In this document: piece after piece, positions 8,581-18,636 of the stretch | How the letters are laid out: every line of letters starts with the position of its first letter | Numbering within the stretch: the first letter of the stretch is position 1 | Assembly: GCF_040529055.1 (NCBI RefSeq) | Contig: NZ_CP132342.1 | Location: 2,788,001-2,852,000 of the forward strand | Reading direction: 5' to 3' | Length of the DNA stretch: 64,000 nt | From: Xanthomonas sontii | GTDB lineage: Bacteria > Pseudomonadota > Gammaproteobacteria > Xanthomonadales > Xanthomonadaceae | Notes under the pieces: model-generated | Seen by the model: the letters and a program-made list of their open reading frames with translations, nothing else | Databases searched by the model: none | Told to the model about the DNA's origin: nothing | Translations under genes and position numbers: made by a program

Positions 8581-8876
8581 GCCGCGAGGGTTTGCGGCAT
8601 CTGCATGCCTTGGCGGTGTGTTGTGCTGCCTTGCTCGCCGTCGTCGAAGGTGGCGTACGGCGTCGTCATTCGGCGTCCGGGCCGATCTCCCGCGCTGTGC
8701 AGATTTCCGCATGCGCGAGGCCTGTTGCGACTGTCCTCTGCCCTGATCGGGTGTGAAGAAGGCGTGTCAACGTTCGTAGACAACTGCACCCAGTTCACGG
8801 TTTTTCGGGATCTTCCGCTCAATCAACGGCGCTGGCTGTCGTAATCATAGGCACGGGCAATCGGGGGAACCTGCCA

Positions 8877-9155
8877 ATGACCAGCGGATTCGGACGGAGA
8901 TGTGGCGGCGTGGCCCTGCTGTTGGCCATGGCCGGCAACGCCGTGGCAGCCCCTTCCGACCGGACCGAGCATGCGGGCGAGCAGGGCGGTCACGGTGCCG
9001 ATGCGCCCTACATCGAGCAGGTCGGTTCCGAGTGCGTGATGGTCAATACCTACCTGCAGCGGCGCGACGGGGTGGTCGAGCGCGTGGTGCTGCGCGAGCC
9101 GGTGCAGTGCGCCAGCCGTCCGGACCAGCACTCCATGGCCGATCTGAGCAACTGA
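8877..9155 (+). CDS. small exported protein of unknown function
   Basis: Predicted 92-residue protein. The N-terminus (basic start, hydrophobic VALLLAMAGNAVAA, Ala-X-Ala cleavage near residue 25) is a signal peptide, so the mature product of about 67 residues should be periplasmic. It holds two cysteines (in SECVMV and VQCAS) that could form one disulfide. A GGGGGAA lies 10-16 bases before the ATG. Not recognised as a named family. The roughly 300 bases between the tRNA terminator and this gene show no other feature. Confidence 0.62.
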   Translation: MTSGFGRRCGGVALLLAMAGNAVAAPSDRTEHAGEQGGHGADAPYIEQVGSECVMVNTYLQRRDGVVERVVLREPVQCASRPDQHSMADLSN

Positions 9156-9250
9156 CCGCCGCGCCATGACGGCCGGCGCCTTGCGCCGCGCTTTACATCG
9201 CTGCGCCGCTCCTGCATAAGCTGCTGCTTCCCGTCCATCGGAACCTGCGC

Positions 9251-9796
9251 ATGCGCCTTTCGCCGATCGCGCTGCTGTTGCTGGCGTGCCTGTTGTGCCT
9301 CGCACCGCCGCTGCGCGCCGCGCAGCCGGTGAGCTCGGTCGCCGCGTTCGATCTCGGCCGTTATGCCGGGCAATGGCACGAGATCGCGCATCTGCCGGTT
9401 TCTTTCCAGAAGAAATGCGTCGGCGACGTCACCGCGGCCTATGTGCTGCGCGACGACGGTCAGGTCGGCGTGCGCAACGCCTGCCGCACCGCCAGCGGCG
9501 ACATGCTGGCGGCCGACGGTGTGGCCCGGCGGGTGGAGGGCCATCCCGGGCGGCTGCAGGTGCGCTTCGCGCCGGATTGGCTGGCCTGGCTGCCGATGGT
9601 GTGGGCCGACTACTGGGTGATCGCGCTCGACCCGGATTATCAATGGGCGCTGATCGGCGAACCCGGACACAAGTATTTGTGGGTGCTGTCGCGCTCGCCG
9701 CGCATGCAGCGCAGCGTGTTCGAGGGCATCAAGGCCAAGGCGGTGGCGATGGGGTACGACCTCGACCCGCTGCTGGTGGTCGCGCCGCTGGACTGA
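9251..9796 (+). CDS. blc: bacterial lipocalin (Blc/apolipoprotein D type)
   Basis: Predicted 181-residue exported lipocalin. The diagnostic GxW motif is in RYAGQWHEIAHLP just after the signal sequence, and the later beta strands ADYWVIALDPDYQWALIGEP and KYLWVLSRSP are the conserved Blc segments. E. coli Blc is an outer-membrane lipoprotein that binds lysophospholipids. Here LLAC near residue 13 could be a lipobox, but cleavage after LRA near residue 24 is also plausible, so lipidation is uncertain. Probable role in membrane lipid maintenance. Confidence 0.9.
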   Translation: MRLSPIALLLLACLLCLAPPLRAAQPVSSVAAFDLGRYAGQWHEIAHLPVSFQKKCVGDVTAAYVLRDDGQVGVRNACRTASGDMLAADGVARRVEGHPGRLQVRFAPDWLAWLPMVWADYWVIALDPDYQWALIGEPGHKYLWVLSRSPRMQRSVFEGIKAKAVAMGYDLDPLLVVAPLD

Positions 9797-10063
9797 GTGG
9801 GCGCTGCCGGCGCGTCGTTGCGGGCGGATCGGTGCCACATGGGCCACAGGCGCTGAAGACCGGGCCATCGCTGGGACTTTGCCGCGCGCTGTACGGCAGC
9901 GTGGGGCAGCGACTTGCAGTTCGCTGTGGCCGGCTGCTTCTGTCGGCGGTGGCGGTTGCCCTGGAAAATGCGCATTGGCGCCGGCTGTCTGGCAGCGCAT
10001 CGTGCATGCCGGGGTGGCGCGTCGCTGGTCACCGTGTGTGATGGACGCTGCAACCGCTCGGCG

Positions 10064-10450
10064 TCAGCCGGGAAATGCCGTCAGGGCCGCGGCCAGCAGG
10101 TCTGCGCTGTCGCCGTCGCGCAGCGCCTGCAGGGCGTTGCGGCCATCGGCCAGGCGCACCTCCCGCAGCCATTGCGACAGCGTCGCCAGATCGCTGCCGC
10201 AGCCGTTCCAGGCCACGCAGATGGTGTCGCCGACATTGTGCAGGTCGGCGTGGTTCAGATGCTCCAGGGTGCCGTCATGCGCCAGCCAGGCGAGTGCGCG
10301 TTGCGCATCCTCCGGTGCGCCATAGGCGGCGCCGTCGATCAGCGACAGCAGGTCGCTGCTGTCGGCGCGCCGCTCGGCCCGGCGCCGTTCGGCGCGACGC
10401 ATGCCGTGCAGGATCGCCTTGATCCTTCCTTCGTGAATGCTGTCGGTCAT
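10064..10450 (-). CDS. hypothetical protein downstream of xseA
   Basis: Predicted 128-residue soluble protein, no signal peptide, one pair of cysteines (TICVAWNGCGSD). The N-terminal third is a charged, Arg-rich helix (MRRAERRRAERRA); the rest is helical, with repeated leucines. It lies 28 bases after xseA on the same strand, so it is probably the last gene of the queG-xseA unit. Not recognised. The preceding gap (9797-10063) shows nothing. Confidence 0.6.
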   Translation of the reverse strand: MTDSIHEGRIKAILHGMRRAERRRAERRADSSDLLSLIDGAAYGAPEDAQRALAWLAHDGTLEHLNHADLHNVGDTICVAWNGCGSDLATLSQWLREVRLADGRNALQALRDGDSADLLAAALTAFPG

Positions 10451-10478
10451 GGGTGGCGAGGCGATGCGGGTGGATGGG

Positions 10479-11819
10479 TCACTCTGCGCGCTCGGCGCGC
10501 AGTTGCAGTTCGCCGTCGGCCAGGCGTGCGCGCAGCCGATCGCCGGGCGCCACCTGGGCGGCCGAGCGCACCACGCTGCCGTCGTCGACGCGGGTCAGGA
10601 TGCTGTAGCCGCGCGCCACGGTGGCCAGCGGGCTGACCGTCTCCAGGGCGCGCGCCAGTGCGCGCAGGCGCTGCGCATCGGTCTGCAGTTGCCGCGCCAT
10701 CGCCGCCTGCGGACGTCGGCCCAGCGCCAGCAGGCGCACCCGCAGCATCGCCAGCCGCCGTTGCGGCTGCGCGGCGCGCAGCACCGCGGCGGCATGGCGC
10801 AACTGGGCATGCCGGCGTTCCTGCTGTTGCCGCCACACCGCCGCCAGCCGCCGTCCGATCTCGTGCTGGCGGCGCTGCAGCAACTGCAGGCGCACCTGCG
10901 GGCTCTGCGCCTGCAGGCGCAGCAGGGCGCGGTCGGCGCGTTGCTGCGCTTGCCGCAGCCGGTGCTGCTGCCAGCGCAGCAACGCGGCATGCTGGGAACG
11001 CAGGCGCGCGCCGAGATCGCGCTGGTCGGGGACCAGCAATTCGGCGGCGACCGACGGGGTGGGCGCGCGCAGGTCGGCGGCGAAATCGGCCAGGGTCACG
11101 TCGGTCTCGTGGCCGACGGCCGACACCACCGGGGTGACTGCCGCGGCGATGGTGCGTGCCAGGTGTTCGTCGTTGAATGCCCACAGGTCCTCCAGCGAGC
11201 CGCCGCCGCGGGTCAGCAGGATCGCGTCGTAGCGGCCGCTGGCGTCGGCCTGGCGCAGCAAGGCGGCAATCTGCGCCGCGGCGCTGTCGCCCTGGACCAG
11301 GCTCGGCAGGATGTCCACCTGCAGCAGCGGCATGCGCCGGCCGAGCACGCTCAGCACATCGCGCACGGCGGCGCCGCTGGGCGAGGTGATGACCGCCAGG
11401 CGCCGCACGAAGCCGGGCAGGGCGCGCTTGCGCTCGCTGGCGAACAGACCCTCGGCGGCGAGCCGCGCCTTGAGCTCCTCGAACGCGCGGCGCAGCGCGC
11501 CTTCGCCGGCTTCCTCCAGATGATCCAGCACCAACTGGTAGTCGCCGCGCGCTTCGTACAGGGTCAGGCGCCCGCGCGCCAGTACGCGCAGGCCTTCGCG
11601 CGGCACGAACCGCAGCCATTGGCTCTTGGGCTTGAACATCGCGCAGCGCACCTGCGCGCGCGCATCCTTCAGGGTGAAGTAGAGGTGGCCGGACGAGGGG
11701 CGGGTGACGTTGCCCAGTTCGCCCTCCACCCAGGCCACCGAGAACGTGCTCTCCAGCAGGTCGCGGGCCAGCGTGTTGAGCTGGCTGGGGCTGAGGATCT
11801 GGTCGGTGCGATCGGGCAT
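10479..11819 (-). CDS. xseA: exodeoxyribonuclease VII large subunit
   Basis: Predicted 446 residues, the usual XseA length. The N-terminal OB-fold domain contains [20 protein letters not shown], typical of XseA. The catalytic core has [32 protein letters not shown] and [26 protein letters not shown], all signature segments of the family. A long coiled-coil region (about 280-400), rich in Gln/Arg/Leu, precedes the C-terminal ARGYSIL segment. With XseB it degrades single-stranded DNA in repair. It lies 26 bases downstream of queG. Confidence 0.96.
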   Translation of the reverse strand: MPDRTDQILSPSQLNTLARDLLESTFSVAWVEGELGNVTRPSSGHLYFTLKDARAQVRCAMFKPKSQWLRFVPREGLRVLARGRLTLYEARGDYQLVLDHLEEAGEGALRRAFEELKARLAAEGLFASERKRALPGFVRRLAVITSPSGAAVRDVLSVLGRRMPLLQVDILPSLVQGDSAAAQIAALLRQADASGRYDAILLTRGGGSLEDLWAFNDEHLARTIAAAVTPVVSAVGHETDVTLADFAADLRAPTPSVAAELLVPDQRDLGARLRSQHAALLRWQQHRLRQAQQRADRALLRLQAQSPQVRLQLLQRRQHEIGRRLAAVWRQQQERRHAQLRHAAAVLRAAQPQRRLAMLRVRLLALGRRPQAAMARQLQTDAQRLRALARALETVSPLATVARGYSILTRVDDGSVVRSAAQVAPGDRLRARLADGELQLRAERAE

Positions 11820-11845
11820 GCGGGCAGTGCAGGGCGTACGGGCGC

Positions 11846-12970
11846 CTATCCTCGCACGTCGGCTTTCGGCGCCGGTGATGCCGGCGCTGCCACGTCGGCC
11901 GGTGCTTGCGTATGCCTGGCCAGCGCCCACTGCACGTGCTCGCGCACCAGCGGCGACGGATGCTGCGCGCGCGCGCCGAGCGCAGCCAGTACCTGCGGCG
12001 TGGTCGGCGCGTTGCCCAGCGCCACTGCCAGATTGCGCAGCCAGCGCTCGTGACCGCTGCGGCGGATCGCGCTGCCTTCGGTGCGGCGCAGGAACTCGTC
12101 TTCCTCCCAGGCGAACAGCTGCGCCAGCGTGGCCTTGTCCAGGTCGTTGCGCGCACGGAAGTCCGGTTCGTCGCTGCGCTTGGCGAATTTGTTCCAGGGG
12201 CAGATCAGCTGGCAGTCGTCGCAGCCGAAGATGCGGTTGCCGATCGCCGCGCGCAGTTCCTCGGGAATCGCGCCGTCGTGTTCGATGGTGAGGTAGGCGA
12301 TGCAGCGGCGCGCATCGAGCCGGTACGGCGCGACGATCGCCTGGGTCGGGCAGACGTCGATGCAGCGCGTGCAGGTGCCGCAGTGGGCGCTGGCCGGCGG
12401 GTCGATCGGCAGCGGCAGATCGACGTAGATCTCGCCGAGGAAGAACCAGGAGCCGCCGTTGCGGTCGATCAGGCAGGTGTGCTTGCCGATCCAGCCCAGG
12501 CCGGCGTCGCGCGCCAGGGCGCGTTCGAGCACCGGCGCCGAATCGACGAACACGCGGTGGCCGAACGGGCCGATCTCGTCCTGGATGCGCTCGGCCAGCT
12601 TCTGCAGACGGTTGCGCATCAGCTTGTGGTAGTCGCGGCCCAGCGCATAGCGCGCGACGTAGGCGCGCGCGCCGTCGCGCAGCGTGTCCCAGGCCGAATC
12701 GTCGTCGTTGCGGCCGTAGTCCAGGCCCACCGAGATGACCCGCAATGTGCCGGGAATGAGTTCGGCCGGGCGGGAACGCTTGTCGCCATGCTGGACCATC
12801 CAGTGCATCGTCCCGTACAGGCCCTGTTCCAGCCAGTCGCGCAGATGCGCCTCGTCCTGCTGCAGTTCGATGCCGGCGATACCGCAGCGCTGGAAGCCGA
12901 ACGTGCGCGCCAGCGCGCGGATGCGCGCGGCGGCGGCGTGGGGATCGGCGATGTCGAGACGGGCGGACAT
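11846..12970 (-). CDS. queG: epoxyqueuosine reductase
   Basis: Predicted 374-residue enzyme for the last step of queuosine synthesis in tRNA. It carries the family marks: cobalamin-binding N-terminal half with [38 protein letters not shown], and two ferredoxin-type clusters, [12 protein letters not shown] and [13 protein letters not shown]-terminal HEAT-like segment (about 310-350) ends in an Ala/Pro tail. The ATG at 12970 is 23 bases from the divergent nnr start, leaving little room for two promoters. First gene of a queG-xseA unit. Confidence 0.96.
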   Translation of the reverse strand: MSARLDIADPHAAAARIRALARTFGFQRCGIAGIELQQDEAHLRDWLEQGLYGTMHWMVQHGDKRSRPAELIPGTLRVISVGLDYGRNDDDSAWDTLRDGARAYVARYALGRDYHKLMRNRLQKLAERIQDEIGPFGHRVFVDSAPVLERALARDAGLGWIGKHTCLIDRNGGSWFFLGEIYVDLPLPIDPPASAHCGTCTRCIDVCPTQAIVAPYRLDARRCIAYLTIEHDGAIPEELRAAIGNRIFGCDDCQLICPWNKFAKRSDEPDFRARNDLDKATLAQLFAWEEDEFLRRTEGSAIRRSGHERWLRNLAVALGNAPTTPQVLAALGARAQHPSPLVREHVQWALARHTQAPADVAAPASPAPKADVRG

Positions 12971-12976
12971 CGCGCA

Positions 12977-12993
12977 AGTATAGAATCCCGTGC
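12977..12993 (+). promoter_or_regulatory. -10 element placing nnr transcription at its start codon
   Basis: GTATAGAAT includes a good -10 hexamer, TAGAAT (12981-12986), that ends seven bases before the nnr ATG at 12994. With normal spacing the transcript would begin at or next to the ATG, so the mRNA would be leaderless. No Shine-Dalgarno sequence is present in the gap. The -35 would lie inside the start of queG. Confidence 0.5.
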
Positions 12994-14481
12994 ATGTACG
13001 ACGGCTTCGATCTCTATGCCACCGCGGACGCGCGCCGCATCGATGCGCAGGCCACCGCGCTGCTGGGCGGCGACGGCTATGCGCTGATGCAGCGCGCCGG
13101 CCAGGCCGCGTGGCAGACGCTGCTGCAGCGCTGGCCGCAGGCGCAGCGCATCCTGGTGTCCTGCGGCAGCGGCAACAACGGTGGCGATGGCTACGTGCTG
13201 GCGCGGCTGGCGCATCGCGCCGGGCGCCAGGTGCGCGTGCTGCAGTTGCCCGGGCGCGGTCCGCAATCGCCGCTGGCGCAGCGTGCCTGCACCGACTACA
13301 TCGGCGTCGGCGGTCGCATCGAGGAGTTCGACGCGGCACTGGCGCCGGCCGACGTGGTGGTCGATGCGTTGCTGGGCATCGGCCTCAATCGCGCGCCGGA
13401 CGCCGAACTGGCGGCGCTGCTCGGCGCGCTGGGTGGACTTGGCGCGCCGGTACTGGCGCTGGATGTGCCCAGCGGCGTGGACGCCGAAACCGGCAGCGTG
13501 CCCGGCGCGGTGTTGCCGGCGACGCTGACCTTGCAGTTCATCGTGGCCCACGCCGGTTTGCATACCGGTGCGGCCTTGAACCATGTCGGCGAGCGCGCGC
13601 TGGCCACGCTGGAGGTGCCGCCCGCCGCATTCGCCAACTGCGCGCCGCGCGCACAGGCCTGGACCGTCGGCGCCTTGCGCCGCCATCTGGCGCCGCGCCG
13701 GCAGGACAGCCACAAGGGCGATTCCGGGCATGTGCTGTGCGTCGGCGGCAACCTCGGCAGCGGCGGAGCGGTGATGCTCAGTGCCGAATCGGCCCTGCGC
13801 AGCGGGGTCGGCCTGGTCAGCGTGGCGACCCGCAGCGCGCACGTGGCGCCGCTGCTGGCGCGCTGCCCGGAAGCGATGGCGCATGCGGTCGACGAGGCGG
13901 CGGCACTGGCGCCGTTGCTGCGCAAGGCCAGTGTGGTCGCGCTCGGGCCCGGGCTTGGCCAGGACGATTGGGCGCAGGCGCTGTGGCAGACGGTCCTGGC
14001 CGATTCGGACCGCGCGCTGATCCTGGACGCCGATGCATTGAACCTGCTTGCGCAGGCGCCGCGGCCCGTCCCGCAGGCGGTACTGACGCCGCATCCGGGC
14101 GAGGCCGGGCGCCTGCTCGGCATCGCCACCGCCGAGGTGCAGCGCGATCGCTTCGCGGCCGCTGCGGCCTTGGCCGAACGCTACCAGGCGACGATTGTGC
14201 TGAAGGGGGCCGGCAGCCTGGTCGCCGCGCCCGGGCAGGTGCCGCGGGTGATCGCCGCCGGCAATCCGGGCATGGCGGTTGGCGGCATGGGCGACCTGTT
14301 GACCGGGGTGGTCGCTGCGCTGCGCGCGCAAGGGTTGCCGGCGTTCGAGGCGGCCAGCGTCGGCGCGCTGCTGCATGCCGGCGCCGGCGATCGCGCGGCC
14401 GCCGACGGCCAGCGCGGCCTGCTGCCCACCGACCTGTTGCCGGCGCTGCGGCGCCTGTCCAATCCGGAATCCGAACCATGA
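12994..14481 (+). CDS. nnr: bifunctional NAD(P)H-hydrate epimerase / ADP-dependent dehydratase
   Basis: Predicted 495 residues, the fused YjeF form. The N-terminal epimerase domain (about 1-210) has [14 protein letters not shown] and [12 protein letters not shown]. The C-terminal ribokinase-fold dehydratase (about 225-490) has [34 protein letters not shown] and [16 protein letters not shown], matching the nucleotide and hydrate site motifs. It repairs damaged NAD(P)H hydrates. Its stop overlaps the tsaE start (ATGA at 14478-14481), the common YjeF-TsaE-AmiC order of proteobacteria. Confidence 0.96.
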   Translation: MYDGFDLYATADARRIDAQATALLGGDGYALMQRAGQAAWQTLLQRWPQAQRILVSCGSGNNGGDGYVLARLAHRAGRQVRVLQLPGRGPQSPLAQRACTDYIGVGGRIEEFDAALAPADVVVDALLGIGLNRAPDAELAALLGALGGLGAPVLALDVPSGVDAETGSVPGAVLPATLTLQFIVAHAGLHTGAALNHVGERALATLEVPPAAFANCAPRAQAWTVGALRRHLAPRRQDSHKGDSGHVLCVGGNLGSGGAVMLSAESALRSGVGLVSVATRSAHVAPLLARCPEAMAHAVDEAAALAPLLRKASVVALGPGLGQDDWAQALWQTVLADSDRALILDADALNLLAQAPRPVPQAVLTPHPGEAGRLLGIATAEVQRDRFAAAAALAERYQATIVLKGAGSLVAAPGQVPRVIAAGNPGMAVGGMGDLLTGVVAALRAQGLPAFEAASVGALLHAGAGDRAAADGQRGLLPTDLLPALRRLSNPESEP

Positions 14482-14960
14482 GCCTCAGCTTGTTCCTGCC
14501 CGACAGCCAGGCCACCGAACGGCTCGGTCGCGCGCTGGCCGCGACCCGCCCGACGCAGGCCGCGGTGCATCTGCACGGGGATCTGGGTGCCGGCAAATCG
14601 ACCCTGGCACGGGCGCTGCTGCGCGCGCTCGGGGTGCAGGGCGCGATCCGCAGCCCTACCTACACCCTGGTGGAGCGTTACCCGCTGGCCGATGGCGAGG
14701 CCTGGCACCTGGATCTGTACCGCATCGGCGCGGCGGGCGAGCTGGATTTCCTCGGGCTGGACGAGGGCGGGGCCACGCTGTGGCTGGTGGAATGGCCCGA
14801 ACGCGGCGGCGACGTGCTGGCGCCCGCCGATCTGGACGTGCGCCTGGCGGTGCACGGCGACGGGCGTCGTGTCGCCCTGCAGGCGCGTACCGATGTGGGG
14901 ACCGCCTGGCTGGCGCAGCTGGCCCAGCAGGCCGACTTGCAGGGACTTTTTGCCGGCTGA
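14478..14960 (+). CDS. tsaE: tRNA threonylcarbamoyladenosine biosynthesis ATPase
   Basis: Predicted 160-residue P-loop protein. Walker A is GDLGAGKSTLARALL, and the SPTYTLVE segment and later WVEW-like strand (LWLVEWPER) are characteristic. TsaE partners TsaB and TsaD in making t6A on tRNAs that read ANN codons. Its four-base overlap with nnr indicates coupled translation; amiC follows after 80 bases. Confidence 0.95.
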   Translation: MSLSLFLPDSQATERLGRALAATRPTQAAVHLHGDLGAGKSTLARALLRALGVQGAIRSPTYTLVERYPLADGEAWHLDLYRIGAAGELDFLGLDEGGATLWLVEWPERGGDVLAPADLDVRLAVHGDGRRVALQARTDVGTAWLAQLAQQADLQGLFAG

Positions 14961-15040
14961 CGCTAGAAAGTGAAGGCAGGTTATGGATTATTAAGGGAAA
15001 ACCGCTTGCCTTTGACTCCCGGCGATGTTTGAATCGCGTT

Positions 15041-16621
15041 ATGCGCCCGGGGACCCGTTTTTTCGCCAGTTTCGCCGCTGCCGCAGGCTGGTGCCTGGCG
15101 GCGCAGACGGCGTTTGCCGGGCAGGTGCAGTCGGTCTCGCTCGACAACGGCGCCACCGGCACCCGCGCCGAGATCCGCCTGCAGGGCAGCGGTGGCTTCA
15201 GCACGCTGTCGCTGGCCAATCCGAATCGCCTGGTCGTCGATCTTCCCGATTCCTCCGCTGCCAAGGGCCTGAAGCTGCCGGCCGGCGGCGGCGTTGTCAG
15301 CGCAGTGCGCACCGGGCATCCGGTGCCGGGCACCTTGCGCATCGTGTTCGACCTGAGCAGTTCGGTGGTGGCGTTCAAGCCGCAGATGCAGACCATCGGC
15401 GGCAGTTCGGTGCTGGTGATCGAGTGGCCGGGCGAGGCCCCGGCGGGCAAGGCGGTCGCCGCCGACGCGCCGGCAGCCGTGGCCCCGCTGCCGCAGGCCA
15501 CGCCTGTTGCAGCGCCCAAGCCGGTAGTGGATGCGCGCGCCGAAGCCGCACGCGCGACCGCGGCGCTGACCTCGTCGGTGGTGCAGCGTGCCAGCCAGCC
15601 AGCGCCGACCCCGGTGCCGCCGCCCGCCGCGCCCACGCCAGCCCCGACCGTCGTTGCCTCTGCGCCGAGCGTTGCTGCCGCGGTGGCCGGCCGTCCTGTG
15701 CCCGGCGTTGTGCCGACGCCGGCGCCTGCGACAGTCGCGCCGCCGGCGAACGCGCCGTCCGAGCGTGACGACGCGGACGACGATGCGGCGGTGGTTGCTG
15801 CCGCCGAAGCACGGCCGGTGATGCCGAGCGCGGCCTCGCGGGTGAAGATGGCGCCCGGCATGCGTCCGCTGATCGTGGCCATCGATCCCGGCCATGGCGG
15901 CCAGGATCCCGGTGCCAGCGGTCCGACCGGCAAGCACGAGAAGGACGTGACCCTGGCGATCGGCCGCGAACTGGCGCGCCAGATCAACGCCACGCCGGGC
16001 ATGAAGGCCTACATGACCCGCACCACAGACGTGTTCATTCCTCTGCCGATGCGCGCGCAGAAGGCGCGTGCGGCCAAGGCCGACATCTTCATCTCGATCC
16101 ACGCCGACGCGGCCGAGAACCGCAGCGCGACCGGTTCCTCGGTCTATGTGCTGTCGACCAAGGGCGCGTCCTCGCAGCGCGCGCGCTGGCTGGCGGACAA
16201 GGAAAACGCCGCCGACCTGATCGGCGGCGTGCGCCTGCAGAAAACCGACAGTACGCTTGCCAACGTCTTGCTGGACCTGGCCCAGAGCGGCCACATGAAG
16301 TCCTCCGAAGATGCGGCCGAGCAAGTGCTGGGCGGACTCAAGCGGATCGGCAACAACCACAAGCCCGAGATCGAGCGCGCGAACTTCGCGGTGCTGCGCA
16401 CCTCGGACATGCCGGCGATGCTGGTCGAGACCGCCTTCATCTCCAACCCGGACGAAGAACGCCGGCTGACCGATCCGGCCTACCAGCGCCGCATCGCCGG
16501 TGCCGTGCTCGATGGCGTCAGCACCTTCTTCACCCGGCAGCCGCCGCCGGGCACGTTGTTCGCCGCGCGCGCGCAGGCCGAGGCGGAAGCGGCCAGCACG
16601 GTGGCCGGCGGCAGCCGCTGA
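15041..16621 (+). CDS. amiC: N-acetylmuramoyl-L-alanine amidase with AMIN domain
   Basis: Predicted 526-residue periplasmic cell-wall amidase used in daughter-cell separation. Order: signal peptide (cleavage after QTAFA), AMIN targeting domain (about 28-125), a long Ala/Pro/Val linker (about 130-270) and an Amidase_3 catalytic domain. Zinc ligands are His285 (DPGHGG), Glu300 (KHEKD) and His354 (SIHAD); the catalytic Glu463 is in VETAFISN. The linker is unusually long and low in complexity. The ATG at 15041 begins the signal peptide. Part of the nnr-tsaE-amiC-mutL cluster. Confidence 0.95.
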   Translation: MRPGTRFFASFAAAAGWCLAAQTAFAGQVQSVSLDNGATGTRAEIRLQGSGGFSTLSLANPNRLVVDLPDSSAAKGLKLPAGGGVVSAVRTGHPVPGTLRIVFDLSSSVVAFKPQMQTIGGSSVLVIEWPGEAPAGKAVAADAPAAVAPLPQATPVAAPKPVVDARAEAARATAALTSSVVQRASQPAPTPVPPPAAPTPAPTVVASAPSVAAAVAGRPVPGVVPTPAPATVAPPANAPSERDDADDDAAVVAAAEARPVMPSAASRVKMAPGMRPLIVAIDPGHGGQDPGASGPTGKHEKDVTLAIGRELARQINATPGMKAYMTRTTDVFIPLPMRAQKARAAKADIFISIHADAAENRSATGSSVYVLSTKGASSQRARWLADKENAADLIGGVRLQKTDSTLANVLLDLAQSGHMKSSEDAAEQVLGGLKRIGNNHKPEIERANFAVLRTSDMPAMLVETAFISNPDEERRLTDPAYQRRIAGAVLDGVSTFFTRQPPPGTLFAARAQAEAEAASTVAGGSR

Positions 16622-16755
16622 GGCGCTATCATTAACGGCTGATCCTCGATGACGGCGTCCGCGCCGCGAGCCGTGCCGATGTCCTTTGCCTGCTGTCGTT
16701 TTCGTCCTGTCGCCACGACCGACGCGCGTCTGTGCGCGCATGGAGCGAGGACGGC

Positions 16756-18636
16756 ATGAGCATCCGTCAGCTGCCCGAGATCCTGATCAACCAGATCGCC
16801 GCCGGCGAAGTGGTCGAGCGTCCGGCCTCTGTCGTCAAGGAACTGGTGGAGAACGCGCTGGACGCCGGTGCGCACCGCGTCGACATCGATCTGGAAGAAG
16901 GCGGCGTGCGCCTGATCCGCATCCGCGACGACGGTGGCGGCATCGCGCCCGAGGAACTGCCGCTAGCCATCTCGCGGCACGCGACCAGCAAGATCGCCTC
17001 GCTGGACGACCTGGAATCGGTGGGCACGCTGGGGTTCCGCGGCGAGGCGTTGCCGTCGATCGCCTCGGTCAGCCGCTTCACCCTGGCCTCGCGCCGATCC
17101 GGAGACGAACACGGCGCTGCCCTGCAGGTCGACGGCGGCAAGGTCGGCGAGGTGCAGCCGCGTGCGTTGCCGCCGGGCACCCTGGTCGAGGTCCGCGAGC
17201 TGTTCTACAACGTGCCGGCGCGGCGCAAGTTCCTGCGCGCCGAACGCACCGAACTGGGCCACATCGAGGAGTGGCTGCGCTCGCTGGCGCTGGCGCGCCC
17301 GGACGTGGAGCTGCGCGTCTCGCACAACGGCAAGCCGTCGCGGCGCTACAAGCCGGGCGATCTGTACTCGGACGCGCGCCTGGGCGAGACCCTGGGCGAA
17401 GACTTCGCAAAGCAGGCACTGCGCGTGGACCACAGCGGTGCCGGCCTGCGCCTGCATGGCTGGATCGCGCAGCCGCATTACTCGCGCGCCAGTGCCGACC
17501 AGCAATACCTCTACGTCAACGGCCGCTCGGTGCGCGATCGCAGCGTCGCCCACGCGGTGAAGATGGCCTACGGCGACGTGCTGTTCCATGGCCGCCAGCC
17601 GGCCTATGTGCTGTTCCTGGAACTGGAGCCGGCGCGGGTCGACGTCAACGTGCATCCGGCCAAGCACGAGGTGCGCTTCCGCGACGCGCGGCTGATCCAC
17701 GATTTCGTCTATCGCACGCTGCAGGACGCGCTGGCGCAGACCCGTGCCGGCAGCCTGCCGGGCACGCTCGGTGCCGAAGCGACGACCGCGGTGCCTGCCG
17801 CGGGCACCGCAGCCTGGGCGCCCGCCGGCCTGCCGAGCGGCGGCAGTGGCGCGGGCGGCGGCGGGCAGGGTTATGGTTACGGCGCGCAGTGGCGCCCGGC
17901 GCAATCGCCGTTGGGTTTGCGCGTGGAAGAGGCGCCTGCAGCGTACGCGGCGCTGTACGCGCCCACCGCCGACGCGGGAAGCGCCGCCGGCCTGCCGCGG
18001 CAGACCCAGGACCTGGCGGGCGGCCTGCCGCCGACTGCCGCCGACAGCGGCGTGCCGCCGCTCGGCTACGCGATCGCGCAATTGCACGGCATCTACATCC
18101 TGGCCGAGAACGCCGACGGCCTGATCGTGGTCGACATGCACGCCGCGCACGAGCGCATCGGCTACGAGCGTTTGAAGACCGCGCACGATGGCATCGGCCT
18201 GCATGCGCAGCCGTTGCTGGTGCCGATCACCCTGGCAGTCGGCGAACGCGATGCCGACACCGCCGAGCGCGAGGCGGAGACGCTGGCCGCGCTCGGGTTC
18301 GAGATCACCCGCAGCGGACCGCAATCGCTGCACGTGCGCAGCATTCCCGCACTGCTGGCGCAGGCCGAGCCGGAGGCCTTGCTGCGCGACGTGCTGACCG
18401 ACCTGCGCGAACACGGCCACAGCGGTCGTGTCGCCGGCGCGCGCGATGCGCTGCTGTCGACCATGGCCTGCCACGGCGCGGTGCGCGCCAACCGCCGCCT
18501 CACCATTCCGGAAATGAACGCACTGCTGCGCGACATGGAAGCCACCGAGCGCTCCGGACAATGCAATCATGGGCGTCCGACCTGGGCACGGTTCACCCTG
18601 GGCGAGATCGATCGTTGGTTCCTGCGGGGGCGGTGA
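16756..18636 (+). CDS. mutL: DNA mismatch repair protein MutL
   Basis: Predicted 626 residues. The GHKL ATPase domain is intact: [57 protein letters not shown] Gly/Ala-rich linker (about 330-430) joins the C-terminal dimerisation domain. That domain holds [12 protein letters not shown], which fits the endonuclease motif D-x-H-A-x2-E-x4-E, and CNHGRPTW near the end, so this MutL probably nicks DNA itself, as expected in bacteria lacking MutH. The ATG at 16756 starts the conserved MSIRQLP; a GAGCGAGG lies upstream. Confidence 0.97.
   Translation: MSIRQLPEILINQIAAGEVVERPASVVKELVENALDAGAHRVDIDLEEGGVRLIRIRDDGGGIAPEELPLAISRHATSKIASLDDLESVGTLGFRGEALPSIASVSRFTLASRRSGDEHGAALQVDGGKVGEVQPRALPPGTLVEVRELFYNVPARRKFLRAERTELGHIEEWLRSLALARPDVELRVSHNGKPSRRYKPGDLYSDARLGETLGEDFAKQALRVDHSGAGLRLHGWIAQPHYSRASADQQYLYVNGRSVRDRSVAHAVKMAYGDVLFHGRQPAYVLFLELEPARVDVNVHPAKHEVRFRDARLIHDFVYRTLQDALAQTRAGSLPGTLGAEATTAVPAAGTAAWAPAGLPSGGSGAGGGGQGYGYGAQWRPAQSPLGLRVEEAPAAYAALYAPTADAGSAAGLPRQTQDLAGGLPPTAADSGVPPLGYAIAQLHGIYILAENADGLIVVDMHAAHERIGYERLKTAHDGIGLHAQPLLVPITLAVGERDADTAEREAETLAALGFEITRSGPQSLHVRSIPALLAQAEPEALLRDVLTDLREHGHSGRVAGARDALLSTMACHGAVRANRRLTIPEMNALLRDMEATERSGQCNHGRPTWARFTLGEIDRWFLRGR

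Noticed and set aside
8466..8876. tRNA-Phe as a prophage or island attachment site
   Set aside because: No integrase, direct repeat of the tRNA end or foreign cargo follows; ordinary genes resume at 8877.
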